This document shows, in pieces, positions 49,434 through 58,486 of a DNA stretch of 64,000 bases. The notes under the pieces were generated by a model that saw only the letters and a program-made list of their open reading frames with translations, searched no databases and had not been told where the DNA came from. The stretch covers positions 3,224,001-3,288,000 of the forward strand of contig NZ_CP072453.1 of the NCBI RefSeq assembly GCF_019343475.1, given 5' to 3'. The translations under genes were made by a program, and so were the position numbers. The first letter of the stretch is position 1; each line of letters begins with the position of its first letter. The stretch is from Providencia sp. R33 (GTDB taxonomy: Bacteria > Pseudomonadota > Gammaproteobacteria > Enterobacterales > Enterobacteriaceae).

Positions 49434-49755
49434 TTTTTTTCTCGACCCTACTCGACAGCTTCTTTAAGAAGTTCATTTTCCATTGTTTTTTTGCCAAGCA
49501 ACCGCTGTAGCTCTTTAATTTGCTTTATTGCAGAGGCTAGCTCAGAGGCAGGAACCACTTGTTCACCTGCTGTTACCGCGGTCAGGATTCCTTTTGATAC
49601 TGTTTACGCCAAAGGAAAAGCTGGCATGCCGCGACACTATGTTGTCGAGCAACCATGGAAACACTCATACCTGACTCAAAGCTTTGTTGAACAATGGCCA
49701 TTTTTTCTTGTGGGGAACGTCGTTTTCTGCGTTCAGGATCTAATATCTCGATCAT
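49430..49755 (-). pseudogene. IS2-like OrfA, frameshifted
   Basis: Starts MIEILDPERRKRRSPQEKMA and has the HTH SMVARQHSVAACQLFLWRKQ, but ends at QKES; the normal remainder (AGEQVVPASELASAI, ELLKEAVE) continues in another frame to 49440. One indel near 49590 broke the gene. Confidence 0.85.
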
Positions 49756-49851
49756 GTTATCTCCAAGAACTAGTCTAAAAACTAGTATTAAGATTATCAC
49801 TAATTTAAGTGATACCAGCTGTCTGGAGATCTCAGGGGCCAGTCTAAAAAG

Positions 49852-50050
49852 TGACAATGATCTGTTAAAAAAAGCGTCAGCTTTTTTTCCATGGAAATGA
49901 ACGGCAGCAAGTCGCACTGAAGCTGAAAAAGGCTGGATACAAAGTGAAGCAGGTGTATTGTTTGTTGTCAGTGGGACGCAGTACCTTCTACGCCCGTTGT
50001 AAACCCAAACCAGTCTGTAATGAACACATTCGCTTTACGATAGTAATCTA
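49852..50050 (+). pseudogene. IS3-family remnant, right part
   Basis: Continuation of the gene at 48393 (SDNDLLKKASAFF) and the start of an orfB (LKKAGYKVKQVYCLLSVGRS, TFYARCKPKP). Truncated at about 50050. Confidence 0.65.
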
Positions 50051-50348
50051 ATGTCTTGTTGCTGCCCATCTGAGCGATAGATAAAGAAAGTGCGTTTACA
50101 AAAAAACATCAGTGATTAGGTGATGGCAATCAGCCTTTACAAATATAAGATAGCTATTGTTTGAATAAACACGTACTGTCATTGACCTCATGCAGTACAC
50201 CCATTGTCATTGGGAATAACAATAATATTTATGCTAACTCATTGTTTACTATCCCGTGACAAGGATATAGTGAAATCACTGTGTTGTTTGCTCATCTTTG
50301 ATGGGCTATTTTTTATCTTTAGCTCTCCAGTTGTCGAATGCCATGATC
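50051..50348. other. gap after the IS3 remnant
   Basis: No supported gene or structure. Confidence 0.35.
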
Positions 50349-50501
50349 TTACGAATCTGAATAAGTAATCAAACCTTCATAAACAACTTCATCATCATCA
50401 AAGACTTTACTGACTTCAATAGTACATGACGGTTGTCCTTATTCCTGTGCAAACTCATGAAGTGAGTTGATTTGTTCTGATGTAAATTCAATTTTAGTCA
50501 T
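50349..50501 (-). pseudogene. small acidic protein gene with an in-frame stop
   Basis: From ATG 50501 (GGAG upstream) it reads MTKIEFTSEQINSLHEFAQE, then TAA (50439-50441), then GQPSCTIEVSKVFDDDEVVY to TAA at 50349. The conserved-looking frame beyond the stop suggests a recently lost 50-residue protein. Family unknown. Confidence 0.45.
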
Positions 50502-50612
50502 CAATAAAGACTCCGATTTGGATTAAGTAATAAGTAGTGATAATATCTTGCCGCTGGTTAAGGATGACTGGTCCTACAACAATAATGATAAAGATACATT
50601 TCCATTAAATAT

Positions 50613-50637
50613 GCCCTTCTATAGAGGGGCTTTTTTT
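50613..50637 (+). terminator. rho-independent terminator 1
   Basis: GCCCTTCTATAGAGGGGC then TTTTTTT. No gene I recognise precedes it. Confidence 0.85.
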
Positions 50638-50723
50638 ATGTCATTTGATAATCACCAATATAATTGCGCATTTGAAATAACCTGCTAGGCTTTACGTTGA
50701 TATTCATCGTAAAGCAACACTTT

Positions 50724-50749
50724 AGCCTACCTCTGTGTAGGCTTTTTTT
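50724..50749 (+). terminator. rho-independent terminator 2
   Basis: GCCTACCTCTGTGTAGGC then TTTTTTT. It also follows a small CTTTACG/CGTAAAG hairpin (50691-50715). Confidence 0.85.
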
Positions 50750-50896
50750 ATTTGTATACGCATTTTTCAATATTCTTTTCCGTATTTCGTAACAATTTAT
50801 ACCTAGATTATTTAACCTATGTTGGTACCATGCGCACACCCATTTGACATTTGGGTATTCATAAACAAAAAATTGGTTCTATTAATCGAATCTTCC

Positions 50897-50923
50897 GCCC
50901 CGCGCCAACGAGGGGCTTTTTTT
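50897..50923 (+). terminator. rho-independent terminator 3
   Basis: GCCCC...GGGGC hairpin with a 10-base loop, then TTTTTTT. Confidence 0.8.
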
Positions 50924-51203
50924 ATTCTTTTGGAATACCTTTATCCAATCCTTAACGGAATTGAGCTGGTTTATCGAAACCTTGTGTTGCCATATTATTT
51001 ATCCTGTATATATGAAAAAGCCTCATAATTTCGAGATTGTCATATCTCGTTAATATTTATTACACTTATTTATCTGTTAATATACTATTCTTAAAAACAC
51101 ATAATAATAAATATAGATGTGCATATAGTTAACCCATGTCAATGGCAGTTTAATTTTGACCCCTTTAAGGATCCAGTTGGCAATTTAAAATTGACCCCAT
51201 TGA

Positions 51204-51980
51204 CTACACTTCAGATACTATTGGTGCAATGCCTATTTTACGCTTATCTTTTAAACGGTAGCTTTCACCACTAATTTGAATAACATGGCAATGATGTAGT
51301 AACCTATCTAACATCGCTGCTGTCAATGTCGTATCATTGGCAAATGCGCCTGCCCATTGACTGAAGGGCAAGTTGCTGGTTAATAACGTACTCCCTTTCT
51401 CGTACCGCTTTGCAATTACGTTGAAAAAGAGATTAGCCTCCTCTCGACCAAAAGGTAAATAACCAATCTCATCAATAATGAGGAGCTTGGGGCTCATAAC
51501 GACCCGTTGTAGGTAAGCTTTTAATTTACCTTGATTATGGGCCGTTCCCAATTGCAACATTAAATCTGCAGCGGTAATAAATCGCGTTTTTACATTGGAC
51601 ATGATCGCTTTATAACCCAGCGCGATAGCTAAATGTGTTTTTCCAACACCACTCGGGCCCAGCATAACAACGTTCTCATGACGTTCAATAAAACTGAGAC
51701 CTGATAATTCAATCAGTTGGGCTTTAGGCACACCGCTAGCAAAGTTAAAGTCATATTCCTCAAGTGTTTTGATATTGGGTAACCCTGCAAACTTCAATAA
51801 TGCTGCCTTAGTACGCTGCATCTTAGCATTGAGTTCCTCGGTAAGAAGTTTTTCAATAAAGTCAGCATACGACCCTTCTTGTGCTAGGTGTTTTTCAGCA
51901 ATCCTAGGCCAACTTTCCGGTAATGCGTAGAGCCCGAGTTGTCGACAAGCATCAGTAATCCGCTCAGATTGTAAATTCAC
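51204..51980 (-). CDS. istB: IstB-like transposition helper ATPase
   Basis: A 258-residue AAA+ protein with Walker A GPSGVGKTHLAIAL, Walker B LLIIDEIGYLPFGREEAN and the sensor SNLPFSQW. It selects target DNA and stimulates IstA. Overlaps istA by four bases. Confidence 0.93.
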   Translation of the reverse strand: MNLQSERITDACRQLGLYALPESWPRIAEKHLAQEGSYADFIEKLLTEELNAKMQRTKAALLKFAGLPNIKTLEEYDFNFASGVPKAQLIELSGLSFIERHENVVMLGPSGVGKTHLAIALGYKAIMSNVKTRFITAADLMLQLGTAHNQGKLKAYLQRVVMSPKLLIIDEIGYLPFGREEANLFFNVIAKRYEKGSTLLTSNLPFSQWAGAFANDTTLTAAMLDRLLHHCHVIQISGESYRLKDKRKIGIAPIVSEV

Positions 51981-52999
51981 AATGCCCCCTGTAAAAGTTG
52001 ATCATAGACGCTAAGTGGATGCTGTAGACTTTCAAATGGCATCGGCATTGTATTTATCCTCTGATAGCCATAAACATTGCCAAACTTTATCGGCAATGGC
52101 AGTAAGCCATTCTGCTCTGTGATTAATCGTTGGTTCGGTACTTCACCAGTTGTACCGTGGACTCTTGCATTGGCAACTTGAGTCAACCAGTAACCGATAT
52201 AACCATTTGCAGTTTGGACATCGAGTTGTAACTCTGACATCCTTAATGTTGCTTGTAATGGCACAACAAAGCTTGATTTTAGGTAACGGTTAAAACGTTC
52301 AACTTTCCCCTTTGTTTTAGCGCGATAAGGACGACAAACGGTTAGGTTAAAACCATAATCCTGAGCAAGAGATAAAAGTTTAGGGTTCCAACGATGCTCT
52401 CCTATTCGGTAAGCATCACGCTCAAGGATGATCGCCTTTGCGTTATCAAAAAGGACTTCATGAGGAACACCACCAAAAAACTCGAAACTACGTACCAATC
52501 CATCAATCCACGCATCAGTTCGTTCATTGTCATAAAAATGAACATAACTGGCGCGAGAATAACCAAGCGTTGCAACAAAGGCCTTTAATGCCTGTTTACC
52601 TCGCCGAATAATGGTAAAATCAACTTGCAATTGCTTTCCTGGCTCTGTTTCAAATCGCACAAGTGGCTCAGGCAATGCTTTAGGTTTTAAAGCTGCAAGA
52701 TATCCACTCAATATTCGACGTTTTCCTTGATACCCCAAAGCAAGGAGTTCTTCATAAAGAACGGATGCAGGTATCCAATCAGGATGAGCCGCATCAATCC
52801 GAGACTGAATATAATCTTTAAATGGATCCAATTTACTTGGTCGATGAGCTTTACGCTGATAAACAGGTTTTGTATCAGTACGTTGCAAATACTTTTTAAT
52901 AGTATTGCGCGCTAGACCTGTTTCACGAGCAATCCTTTTGATCGATTTGCCCTGTTGTTTGAGAACTTTTATCGTCACAACCCTCTCCTGAGTTAACAT
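51977..52999 (-). CDS. istA: IstA-like transposase
   Basis: A 340-residue DDE transposase with an N-terminal HTH (KSIKRIARETGLARNTIKKY), the catalytic domain starting LQVDFTIIRRG, VLFDNAKAI (second D) and KGKVERFNRYLKSSF (E). Complete. First gene of the istAB pair. Confidence 0.93.
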   Translation of the reverse strand: MLTQERVVTIKVLKQQGKSIKRIARETGLARNTIKKYLQRTDTKPVYQRKAHRPSKLDPFKDYIQSRIDAAHPDWIPASVLYEELLALGYQGKRRILSGYLAALKPKALPEPLVRFETEPGKQLQVDFTIIRRGKQALKAFVATLGYSRASYVHFYDNERTDAWIDGLVRSFEFFGGVPHEVLFDNAKAIILERDAYRIGEHRWNPKLLSLAQDYGFNLTVCRPYRAKTKGKVERFNRYLKSSFVVPLQATLRMSELQLDVQTANGYIGYWLTQVANARVHGTTGEVPNQRLITEQNGLLPLPIKFGNVYGYQRINTMPMPFESLQHPLSVYDQLLQGAL

Positions 53000-53091
53000 T
53001 GAAAAGCGGCCTCACAAGTAAAACCGCTATATTACGTCAGGGGTCAAGATTCAATTGCCAATATGGGGTCATTTTTACACTGCCAGTAACA

Positions 53092-53129
53092 CCCATATTC
53101 CACTAGGAGGTGGTATGGGCCATTTTTTT
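53092..53129 (+). terminator. rho-independent terminator split by IS21
   Basis: CCCATATTCCAC pairs with GTGGTATGGG (two-base bulge), then TTTTTTT. The left flank of IS21 ends CCCA, so the element inserted at the foot of this hairpin. Confidence 0.7.
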
Positions 53130-53220
53130 GCCCTTTTCCCTTCAATTTTCCGTATTGCTTTCTTGTCAAGATTGTCTTTAACTAGTTGAAAAATTTTCTA
53201 CTGCCCAAGATTGAGAACCC

Positions 53221-53418
53221 ATGCACATGTATAATCAACCAATTAAAGTCTTACTCATAACCATCCCTATCCTTGTATACATCCTACTTGCTGTTTTTAA
53301 AGACAAAAGAGAGCCAAATACAATGACAATTTTTGTAAAATTCTCTATCTACTTATTAAGCGTTCTTGTTTTAATCAATTTAGTTTTTTTTGCAAGAGCG
53401 CATGCGGGTTGGTATTAA
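53221..53418 (+). CDS. small two-helix membrane protein
   Basis: A 65-residue product with two hydrophobic helices (about 9-24 and 39-58). It lies next to prophage lysis remnants and might be a holin-like protein, but no family is recognised and the start lacks a clear ribosome site. Confidence 0.4.
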   Translation: MHMYNQPIKVLLITIPILVYILLAVFKDKREPNTMTIFVKFSIYLLSVLVLINLVFFARAHAGWY

Positions 53419-53431
53419 CAAGCCATTCACC

Positions 53432-53704
53432 TCAATATAATTTTAAATTATTTCTAACCGCTTCAATCTCTCGAATGGCCTTTTTGTCTAAATTACATTG
53501 CTCGATAACTGTTAGTAGTGACTCATTTATCAATAAAGAGTCACCCCAAGGAAATGCCTCAGGGATGTACTCAGGCAAACAATCATTGAGTAAATGGTCT
53601 GGAATGGGCACTGACGGCGTTTGAACGTATTCTATCCGCGTGGTTGTACAGCTCGACAGTAGCATCACGAGGAGCATCAATAGCAGGGCACCTATCACCC
53701 ACAA
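53432..53704 (-). CDS. Rz1/LysC-like outer-membrane spanin
   Basis: A 90-residue lipoprotein: hydrophobic N-terminus with lipobox LLSSC, then the o-spanin pattern PIPDHLLNDCLPEYIP, WGDSLLINESLL and EQCNLDKKAIREIE. It starts within and out of frame with an Rz-like frame, as spanin genes do. The start is a TTG at 53704 or the inner ATG at 53677. Phage lysis remnant. Confidence 0.7.
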   Translation of the reverse strand: MWVIGALLLMLLVMLLSSCTTTRIEYVQTPSVPIPDHLLNDCLPEYIPEAFPWGDSLLINESLLTVIEQCNLDKKAIREIEAVRNNLKLY

Positions 53705-53815
53705 TAACGATTTTGATAATAGTTTTAACCGTTTCAGAAGCCGCTGCTGCCGCGTCGCGTTCTCTAAAGTTATTTAGTGAGATTTCATTGAATGTTACCG
53801 ATAGTTCTAAACCGT
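53583..53815 (-). pseudogene. Rz/LysB-like inner-membrane spanin remnant
   Basis: An open minus-strand frame overlapping the o-spanin reads VTFNEISLNNFRERDAAAAA and ends GDRCPAIDAPRD...HSRPFTQ-stop, like a LysB/Rz C-terminus. Its N-terminal membrane part is lost or frame-shifted; different-frame traces (VLVKKDIERLENEA) lie at 53830-53900. Confidence 0.45.
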
Positions 53816-54050
53816 GGACAATATGAATTGACTTGTAGCCGCTTCATTTTCTAATCGCTCAATATCTTTTTTTACTAAAACATTGTTGTCATAAAGCGTT
53901 ACAGCCACTAGAGTATTTTTCGTGCATATCAATATCCCCCTTGCGGAGTGTTCCGATATTTAGTTAATAGAAAACCGCCAGTAAATTACTTGCCGTAATT
54001 AAATACGTTGGATTTTATTTGATAGGGCTATATACGAAAAAGGTCACGCA

Positions 54051-54151
54051 ATGCGCAGCCCTTGGAATATCTTTTGGGGTATTTTGTTGTTGTAATAGTA
54101 TTGGCAGGTTTAGTTCAGTCAGGCATGTTCCATGCTACCGGAACTTTATAG
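54051..54151 (+). pseudogene. small membrane protein with a frameshift
   Basis: MRSPWNIFWGILLL followed by a stop; one base later the frame continues VIVLAGLVQSGMFHATGTL-stop. Together they would be a 33-residue single-helix protein. Low certainty. Confidence 0.35.
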
Positions 54152-54382
54152 TAAGGTATTTGGTTGTTCGGGATGAGCTAACCTGTCAGCAACAGGGCAG
54201 CAATAACTACACGACATCGCTTTTGGGAAAAAGTACGTTCTAGCAAAATCAATAACAGAAGATATATTCTCAAAATTCCCCAAAAATAGCCTACTCACAC
54301 CTTTGGGTAAGTGTTTACAACCATCAGCGTGTATTCGATTAAAGCCAATCTTATCAACCAATGTATCAACATAGTAGTCCAT
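54146..54382 (-). CDS. small cysteine-rich hypothetical protein
   Basis: A 78-residue protein (MDYYVDTLVDKIGFNRIHAD start) with the pattern H-x3-C, LFLGNFENI and SYCCP seen in small uncharacterised proteins of phage and plasmid origin. Metal binding is possible. The frame opens at 54412, but 54382 fits the family start. Confidence 0.5.
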   Translation of the reverse strand: MDYYVDTLVDKIGFNRIHADGCKHLPKGVSRLFLGNFENISSVIDFARTYFFPKAMSCSYCCPVADRLAHPEQPNTLL

Positions 54383-54737
54383 ATTCTCTCTCTTTTTGCT
54401 CCATGAAATCAAGATATCATATAGAACACAGTTGATGATTACTTAATCTGAACTCACATTATAAGTAAAACTGTTAACACTAAGCTTTATCGCTCCCCAC
54501 AATGAAAAGGTAACTCCCAGCTTTACAGGGGGATTTCAAGAGCCGCAGGCCTATCACTTGAAGTTAGCTTTTCATTATGAGAAATACACTAAAGCAATAC
54601 TAAGCAACCCATAGATAAACTATCATCATAAAATCTTCAAATATATCTCATGATATCTCCATTTTTTCCTAGTGGTTATTTAGTAATCTAATAAGGCAAG
54701 CTAGCATCTATTCATTAGAAATATAAGGAGTCAGATT
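54383..54737. other. gap before the small secreted protein gene
   Basis: No gene supported. Confidence 0.35.
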
Positions 54738-55064
54738 ATGAAAGTGTTATTCCCTCTACTTCTATTAGTCCCTATCATTGCGATTGCACAATCAGGACCA
54801 TGGAAAAACTCAAATAATCCTCGCTGGCAAGATACGCCTAGTGAACGCCCATTTAATCAAAACAGAGCTAATATGCAAAACATCAATCAAGGATCAGCAG
54901 CAAGAGGACCTAGATTATTAGACTGCTCTAATACTACCAATGTAGCCTTGTGTGAGAAACACAATGAAGCACTAAAAGTATGCGGTACAGAGAGAGGGCC
55001 AGTTCACGCAAAATGCATGCAAGATGAAATGTACGGCCAGGTAAATCAACAAACAACCAATTAA
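54738..55064 (+). CDS. small secreted protein
   Basis: A 108-residue protein with a Sec signal peptide (MKVLFPLLLLVPIIAIAQS), a polar N/Q-rich linker and a C-terminal domain with four cysteines (LLDCSNT, ALCEKHN, KVCGTE, AKCMQD). AAGGAG lies ten bases before the ATG. Periplasmic; family unknown. Confidence 0.7.
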   Translation: MKVLFPLLLLVPIIAIAQSGPWKNSNNPRWQDTPSERPFNQNRANMQNINQGSAARGPRLLDCSNTTNVALCEKHNEALKVCGTERGPVHAKCMQDEMYGQVNQQTTN

Positions 55065-55239
55065 TTATCTGATAGATAATTATATTTAGTACATTACAGC
55101 TGTTATATGGGTTGAATATTTTCCACCTATTTATCTTAAGTTAAATTAGTGATATAACAACTAACGTTGTAACAATGTTTCCAGCATTGCCAACCTAATA
55201 ATTGGTTAACTTTTTCAGTTCATTTTTGCCACTTCGTGC

Positions 55240-55620
55240 AGGGGTGGCTTTTTTTTTTACTTACTGAGCGTAGGAGATGCACAGTAATTATTCCACAGTT
55301 TGTCAATTTGCGATCTATCAAAAAACTCCCCAACACCATCTATCGTTGGTATTGATATATTAATTTCCCCATCAAGCTTTATATATACTTTGACCACAAA
55401 ACGCTTGGTAATTATACCGTCAGTTTCCCTTGGTAATCACACAAATACACTTTACCTTTTGATGTGACTCGATATTGTTTTTTTGCACAACCACTAACCC
55501 TAACTGCTTTATTAATTTTCGAGTTCGGTAATCACTGATGGCATAGCCATGAATAAGCGCTTAAGTTCATCTTGGTTTGCGCTTGTCACCCTAGGAAGAT
55601 AAGTATTCATTTAATAGTTT
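55240..55620 (-). pseudogene. decayed coding remnant
   Basis: Minus-strand pieces: ITKRFVVKVYIKLDGEINIS to NNYCASPTLSK-stop (ends 55260) without a start, and upstream in another frame KQYRVTSKGKVYLCDYQGKL-TV-stop, which looks like a winged-helix end. No intact gene. Confidence 0.35.
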
Positions 55621-55799
55621 GAATTAAATAAAAAAAGAATACCATAATAGCCATCTCTACGTATATCCGTAAAGATGGCTTGAAGTAGAGTTTAGTTTGA
55701 TTAACGTTCTAGCTTATGGATGTCATTGGGGGACCACAGCATTCTTTATTTCCCGCCTTAAGGGATGAAAGCGGTTTGACTCTCATTTTGTTGTCCTAT

Positions 55800-56384
55800 C
55801 TACCCACTCGTATGATAAACATATCCTCCACTGTGAAAAATTCCTCCTTGTTCAAGACAAACATCACGTCCATAGCGTTCATAGTCAAAGTAATGGGATA
55901 AATGACCCAGTTGTGCTAAATCATAACAACCACTTTCTTCTATCCAGTAATAACCTAAATCATATTCATTATTGACTCCAGCTAATTGCTGGAAAGAATC
56001 TAAATTATCCGCTAAATAAATTAAATCATGGATTGAACTCGCTGAAGAACCGATTTCAATTGCCGCCTGATAAAGGTCAATTTCATCAGGCGATAATATG
56101 GCTAATTGCGTGGCTAATTCGTTCAACTCACCTAAAAGGCTGTATTCTGAAATGTACGACGAAAGGCCATAAATTGAGAATTCATAGTCCGTCAAGAAAT
56201 ACTCTTCATACTGAATACCATCAATGCCAATCCGCATTAAACAGTGTTCGATCTCTTTTGAGGTTGCTGGAAGCTCAAGCCACTCACCAACCAGTTCACC
56301 TTCGTTATATTTTCCTAAGTTCGTAATAAAAACAGAAATTACCCCTGATTTTAGGCATGGGGAAGCCGTCGCTGTTATACGCAT
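55800..56384 (-). CDS. ArdA-like antirestriction protein
   Basis: A 194-residue, very acidic protein. ArdA mimics B-form DNA and blocks type I restriction enzymes. It shows FITNLGKYNEGELVGEWLEL, EEYFLTDYE and an acidic C-terminal half (DLGYYWIEESGCYDLAQLG, YFDYERYGRDV), the family order. TAGGA lies eight bases before the ATG. Second antirestriction gene on this island. Confidence 0.85.
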   Translation of the reverse strand: MRITATASPCLKSGVISVFITNLGKYNEGELVGEWLELPATSKEIEHCLMRIGIDGIQYEEYFLTDYEFSIYGLSSYISEYSLLGELNELATQLAILSPDEIDLYQAAIEIGSSASSIHDLIYLADNLDSFQQLAGVNNEYDLGYYWIEESGCYDLAQLGHLSHYFDYERYGRDVCLEQGGIFHSGGYVYHTSG

Positions 56385-56422
56385 ATTCGTGTCCTATTAT
56401 TGATGTATTGTGATTTAATTAA

Positions 56423-56590
56423 TGGCGATATTTTGATAAAGGGATCTATTTCCCTTTAGAAGATGATATTGATATAAAGTCCTCATCAGCTGAAAACAGA
56501 CAATCAGCTTTAAAAATGATTAATGACGTTTTAGAGCAGGATAATGAGTTGCCTTACAGTCCCGATAACATGTTATGCTTTCTATCATGA
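56423..56590 (+). pseudogene. 3' remnant of an unknown gene
   Basis: A 55-codon frame with no start (WRYFDKGIYFPLEDDID ... DNMLCFLS-stop) that lies after a stop. Good codon use suggests a truncated gene end. Not recognised. Confidence 0.35.
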
Positions 56591-56746
56591 TTTCATTTTG
56601 CGCGGATTAAAACGAAAAAAGCCCCTGTCCAATAAACTAGGGTCAGTTCAATCAGGACAGAGGCTCTTGCTTTTGGTGGAATATGGGTTACAAACTAAAA
56701 TGCATTATAATAAAACTGTGATCATGATTACGTTTTTAGGCATAAG

Positions 56747-57955
56747 CTATTTCGAAATCACTTTATTTTGGCTTTCCAAAGAATCAATATAATCCGCATA
56801 CCACTGCATCATTTCACGTCTTCCTTCTAAATATTGCGCATGGTTATAGGTTCCTCGAATAGAGTTTTTATCAACGTGTGCCAATTGAGTTTCAATCCAT
56901 GCGCTATTAAATCCTTTTTCATGCAAGATCGTACTCATCGTGTGGCGAAATCCATGCCCTGTCGCCTTACCATTATACCCAATTCGTTTTAATACCATGT
57001 TAATACTGGCTTCACTCATTGGTTTATTAACATCATTTCTACCAGCAAAGACAAATTGGTAATTTCCTGTGATTTGTTTAAGTTGATGTAGAGCATCTAA
57101 AGATTGACTGGCGAGAGGAACAAGATGTGAACGTCGCATTTTCATTCTGTTTTTAGGTATTTCCCATATACGGTTGTTAAAATCAATTTCTGTCCATTCA
57201 GCCATACGTAATTCAACTGTTCTTAGTCCAGTCAGCATAAGCAACCGAGTAGCTAAGAGAGTTATAGAGCTGCCAGTGTAATTTGATAATTTTTGTAAAA
57301 AATCAGGTAATTCAGTTGCTATTAAGAAAGGATAATGTTGTTTTTCATATCCTTGTAAGGCACTTGCAAGATCTGGTGCTGGATTGTATTCCGCTCGACC
57401 AGTCACTATGGCATATCAAAATACTTCACCACAGCGCTGCCTTACTTTGTTGGCAAGTTCTGAAGCACCCCGTTTTTCGATTCGTTGGAGGACAGATAAA
57501 AGTTCTAGTGGTTTGATTTCATTTATTGGTCTAGAACCTATATATGGAAAAACATTATTTTTGAATGCACGATTAACATAGTCAGCATAATTTTTAGACC
57601 AATTAGAAACTTTTGCGTTATACCACTCTGTGGCAATAGCTTCAAAAGTATTGGTTATCGATAACTTTTTAGCCAGCTGTTCAGCCTTTTTAATTTCTCC
57701 AGGATCTTTATTACTGGCTAAAGCTTTTCTAGCTTCATCTCGTTTAGATCTGGCATCAGCTAATGAAACATCAGGATATGTTCCAAATGATAGTTTTTTC
57801 TCTTTACCAGCAAATCGGTATTTCATTCTCCAGTATTTTGAACCATTAATATTGATTTGTAGGTATAATCCGCCTCCATCAGCCATTTTATAGGCTTTTT
57901 CTCTAGGCTTGGCTGTGTCTACTTGACGTGCATTAAGTGGCATTGGGGGCCTCAT
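56747..57955 (-). pseudogene. P4-type integrase with one nonsense codon
   Basis: A DUF4102/phage-integrase protein in two pieces in the same frame: residues 1-179 end at GEVF, then TGA (where the homologue pattern expects R), then YAIVTGRAEYNPAPDL and the catalytic domain (LTGLRTVELRMAEW, GHGFRHTMST, THAQYLEGRREMMQW-type end). A single CGA-to-TGA change would explain it. Inactive unless read through. Its N-terminus faces an att-like site at 58117. Confidence 0.88.
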
Positions 57956-58130
57956 TTTATATTGAACAGAATGAGCCCCTATTTAAGCCCCCAATCCTAA
58001 GTTGATTTAGGTTCAACTGGGTAGAAGTCGGTTGACTTTAGAATGCTTAAATAAAGGGGTTTTATTGATTATAAAGGATTTTTGTTGAGTTGGGTAGAGT
58101 TCGGGAGAGTTAGATATGGTGTCCCTGCGG

Positions 58131-58270
58131 GGAATGTTACAAAGGAACATCTAACCAAACTTCCTATCTTTTAGATATTTTTATCTTAAAGATACCTATC
58201 AAATCGGTAACTATTCGATGGACAATAATGAATTAATAAAAAAACTTCTACCAACATTGAGTAATACTGA
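58131..58270 (+). repeat. 140-bp direct repeat, copy 2
   Basis: Second copy of 21762-21901 with three differences. Upstream it continues as TGGTGTCCCTGCGGGGAATG (58117-58136), which resembles a tRNA 3' end (tRNA-Arg CCU type). The DUF6998 gene start is followed here by unrelated sequence. Confidence 0.88.
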
Positions 58271-58395
58271 TGGACCATTTAATTAAACGTTCAGCAAAAA
58301 ATGGTAGAGTATCGGAAAAAGGACCATTGTTTAAAATTAATCCAAGAGATCTAGGCTTAATATTCCCTGAACCAGTGAAATATAGTTTATTATAG
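58270..58395 (+). other. short frame after the truncated repeat
   Basis: A 41-codon frame (MDHLIKRSAKNGRVSEKGPL to KYSLL-stop) looks like the C-terminal end of a lost gene. Not recognised. Confidence 0.3.
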
Positions 58396-58486
58396 CTTTT
58401 AAATTATCCAAAACATTAAATACACTCAATTCTAAGATATATCCCACAATATTGTGGGATACTCAGTCATTTAGTTTTATAACAAA

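Larger units (their letters stand above)
48517..49846 (-). mobile_element. IS2-like element (IS3 family)
   Basis: About 1330 bp, the size of IS2 (1331). Right end is TAGACTGGCCCCTGAGATC on the minus strand, like IS2; left end CCCTATATTTCCAGACA also matches. Flanked by AAAAG target duplications (48512-48516, 49847-49851). It disrupts an older IS3-family orfA. The orfA frame has a frameshift near 49590, so it may not transpose. Confidence 0.88.
51137..53091 (-). mobile_element. IS21-family element
   Basis: 1955 bp with terminal repeats beginning TGTCAATGGCAGT (left) and TGTTACTGGCAGT (right, inward), plus inner repeats of the type TGGCAATT...TTGACCCC, the multiple-repeat ends typical of IS21. 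A CCCA duplication flanks it. Both genes are intact. Confidence 0.9.
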
